This document shows, one piece after another, positions 5,620 to 6,172 of a stretch of DNA of 6,172 nt. Under the pieces are notes generated by a model that worked only from the letters and a program-made list of their open reading frames with translations, had not been told where the DNA came from and ran no database searches. The stretch comes from SAR324 cluster bacterium (lineage in GTDB: Bacteria > SAR324 > JACQKK01). Position 1 is the stretch's first letter. Every line of letters starts with the position of its first letter. The stretch covers positions 1 through 6,172 of the forward strand of contig JACZVE010000201.1 in the NCBI GenBank assembly GCA_022572825.1, written 5' to 3'. The position numbers and the translations under genes are program-made.

Positions 5620-6172
5620 TCAGCTCAGCCGGATGGTCATGTTGCGCTTGGCGGCATCGTCGCTATCGAACCAGCGGCTGGTGACGACCTTGGTTTCCGT
5701 GTAAAAGTTGACGCCGTCCCGGCCGTGGACGTGCAGGTCGCCAAAGAACGAGTTTTTCCAGCCGGCGAACGGAAAGAAGGCCAGCGGCACCGGCACCGGG
5801 ACATTGACCCCCACCATGCCCACGGAGATCTCGTTTGCGAACTTGCGCGCGGCACCGCCGTCGCTGGTGAAGATGGCCGTCCCGTTGCCATAGGCATTGT
5901 CGTTGACCAGCGCGATGGCTTCGTCCAGGGTTTGCACCCGCACCACGCTCAGCACCGGTCCGAAGATCTCGTCGTTGTAGATCGTCATCTCCGGGGTGAC
6001 GTGATCGAACAGCGAGGGGCCGACGAAGTTGCCCGGCGCGGAGGTGGCTTGGTGCTTACGGCCGTCGAGCACCAGCTTGGCCCGCTCCGCCTCGCCCTTG
6101 GCGATGTAGCCGGTCACGCGCTCCTTGTGCTGTGCGCTGATGAGCGGGCCCATCTCCGACGCCGGCTGGCTG
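5620..6172 (-). CDS. mmsA: CoA-acylating methylmalonate-semialdehyde dehydrogenase (C-terminal part)
   Basis: C-terminal third of an aldehyde dehydrogenase of the MmsA/IolA type. This family oxidises methylmalonate semialdehyde with NAD+ and CoA to propionyl-CoA, or malonate semialdehyde to acetyl-CoA, in valine, beta-alanine or inositol breakdown in the cytoplasm. The frame stays open to the right edge (SQPASE precedes MGPLIS), so the visible ATG at 6151-6153 is internal. About 184 of roughly 500 residues are present; the NAD-binding part and catalytic Cys lie outside. Numbered from that Met: MGPLIS (1-6), the conserved ALDH motif EIFGPVLSV (62-70) with its catalytic-domain Glu, GNGTAIFTSDG, then the subfamily-diagnostic GVNVPVPVPLAFFPFAGWK and FFGDLHVHGRDGVNFYT. 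The GW-K...FGDLH and FYT-KVV signatures separate MmsA/IolA from other aldehyde dehydrogenases. The tail after SRWF (DSDDAAKRNMTIRLS) seems slightly longer than usual. Which substrate it uses cannot be settled from this fragment. Confidence 0.92.
   Translation of the reverse strand, partial: SQPASEMGPLISAQHKERVTGYIAKGEAERAKLVLDGRKHQATSAPGNFVGPSLFDHVTPEMTIYNDEIFGPVLSVVRVQTLDEAIALVNDNAYGNGTAIFTSDGGAARKFANEISVGMVGVNVPVPVPLAFFPFAGWKNSFFGDLHVHGRDGVNFYTETKVVTSRWFDSDDAAKRNMTIRLS

Noticed and set aside
5385..5684. A 99-codon plus-strand open frame across the intergenic gap
   Set aside because: It runs antisense into both flanking genes, crosses the palindromes and shows no recognisable protein features.

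Overview
The window is GC-rich bacterial DNA with dense, short-spaced genes and strong third-position GC bias, which also explains the long antisense open frames. The gene set and the GC-rich palindromic repeat in the only sizeable intergenic gap suggest a proteobacterium, perhaps a gammaproteobacterium. That placement is an inference and was not tested by any search.

Positions 1-4547 (+ strand) hold a tight four-gene operon: an ABC ATPase of the GldA type (5' end outside the window), an ABC-2 permease of the GldF type, a GldG-type protein with a large domain between two membrane anchors, and a DUF4340 protein with one N-terminal anchor. The last two genes overlap by ATGA. Together they look like one inner-membrane ABC machine: ATPase in the cytoplasm, permease in the membrane, and two large membrane-anchored periplasmic partners. 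The family is named after Bacteroidetes gliding genes, but this layout also occurs in bacteria that do not glide, and its substrate there is not established. This is the most interesting part of the window.

Positions 4571-4930 (+) encode a small cupin-like DUF1971 protein, 23 bp behind the operon and possibly co-transcribed with it. It converges, with 15 bp between the stop codons, on a minus-strand SnoaL-like/NTF2-fold protein (4946-5416).

Positions 5417-5619 are non-coding. They contain a perfect 10-bp palindrome with a 3-nt loop that resembles a dispersed repeat, and a GC-rich hairpin followed by a T-run on the minus strand that probably terminates the next gene. From 5620 to the window edge is the C-terminal part of a minus-strand CoA-acylating methylmalonate-semialdehyde dehydrogenase (mmsA/iolA type), whose start lies beyond position 6172.

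No tRNA, rRNA, CRISPR array, transposase or phage gene was seen.
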